Shown here: piece after piece, positions 6,229 through 6,250 of the stretch
How positions within the stretch are numbered: position 1 is the stretch's first letter
Layout of the letters: every line of letters starts with the position of its first letter
Source of the DNA: Bacteroidales bacterium
GTDB taxonomy: Bacteria > Bacteroidota > Bacteroidia > Bacteroidales > NBLH01
NCBI GenBank assembly: GCA_027083715.1
Contig: JALWNR010000180.1
Span: 1 to 6,250 of the forward strand
Length of the DNA stretch: 6,250 nucleotides
Direction: 5' to 3'
Made by a program: the position numbers and the translations under genes
The notes under the pieces: generated by a model
What the model was told of the DNA's origin: nothing
What the model saw: the letters and a program-made list of their open reading frames with translations, nothing else
The model's database searches: none

Positions 6229-6250
6229 AAAAGCATGTGTTTATAAAACT

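Overview
The window looks like an AT-rich chromosomal segment from a member of the Bacteroidota (Flavobacteriia- or Bacteroidales-like). The grounds are near-perfect TAnnTTTG promoter elements, the near-absence of Shine-Dalgarno sequences before start codons, a signal peptide with an Ala|Gln cleavage site, and two secreted Cys-rich proteins of the HYC_CC_PP type, which I know only from this phylum. All seven supported genes lie on the minus strand and are read from right to left. No phage, IS, CRISPR, tRNA or rRNA is visible.

Right end to left end: (1) 6200-5658, a secreted His/Cys-rich HYC_CC_PP-type protein with its own probable promoter at 6221-6228. (2) A 178-bp spacer with a perfect 18-bp palindrome at 5489-5506, just before the next start codon. 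(3) 5479-5156, a small HMA-like protein that has lost CxxC but carries a C-terminal Cys-Cys. It overlaps or abuts (4) 5169-2725, a P1B-1 copper-exporting ATPase with three N-terminal heavy-metal-binding modules. (5) 2680-2252, an exported monohaem cytochrome c. (6) A 114-bp spacer holding a perfect 12-bp inverted repeat. (7) 2137-935, a 400-residue outer-membrane beta-barrel (porin O/P-like). (8) 899-627, a tiny monohaem cytochrome c, probably a lipoprotein. (9) A strong intrinsic terminator at 537-574. (10) 410-3, a second HYC_CC_PP-type protein with its own promoter-like element.

The most economical reading is a copper-handling locus. The core operon runs from 5479 to 627, has no promoter-like element in its internal gaps, and ends in a hairpin terminator. 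The ATPase would move Cu(I) from cytoplasm to periplasm, the HMA-like protein could deliver or sense cytoplasmic metal, and the HYC_CC_PP proteins could bind it outside the inner membrane. What is not explained by textbook copper efflux is the cytochrome-porin-cytochrome block in the same transcription unit. It could provide outer-membrane passage of copper, a periplasmic redox step, or a small porin-cytochrome electron conduit. That part is inference from gene order; the individual gene families are recognisable.
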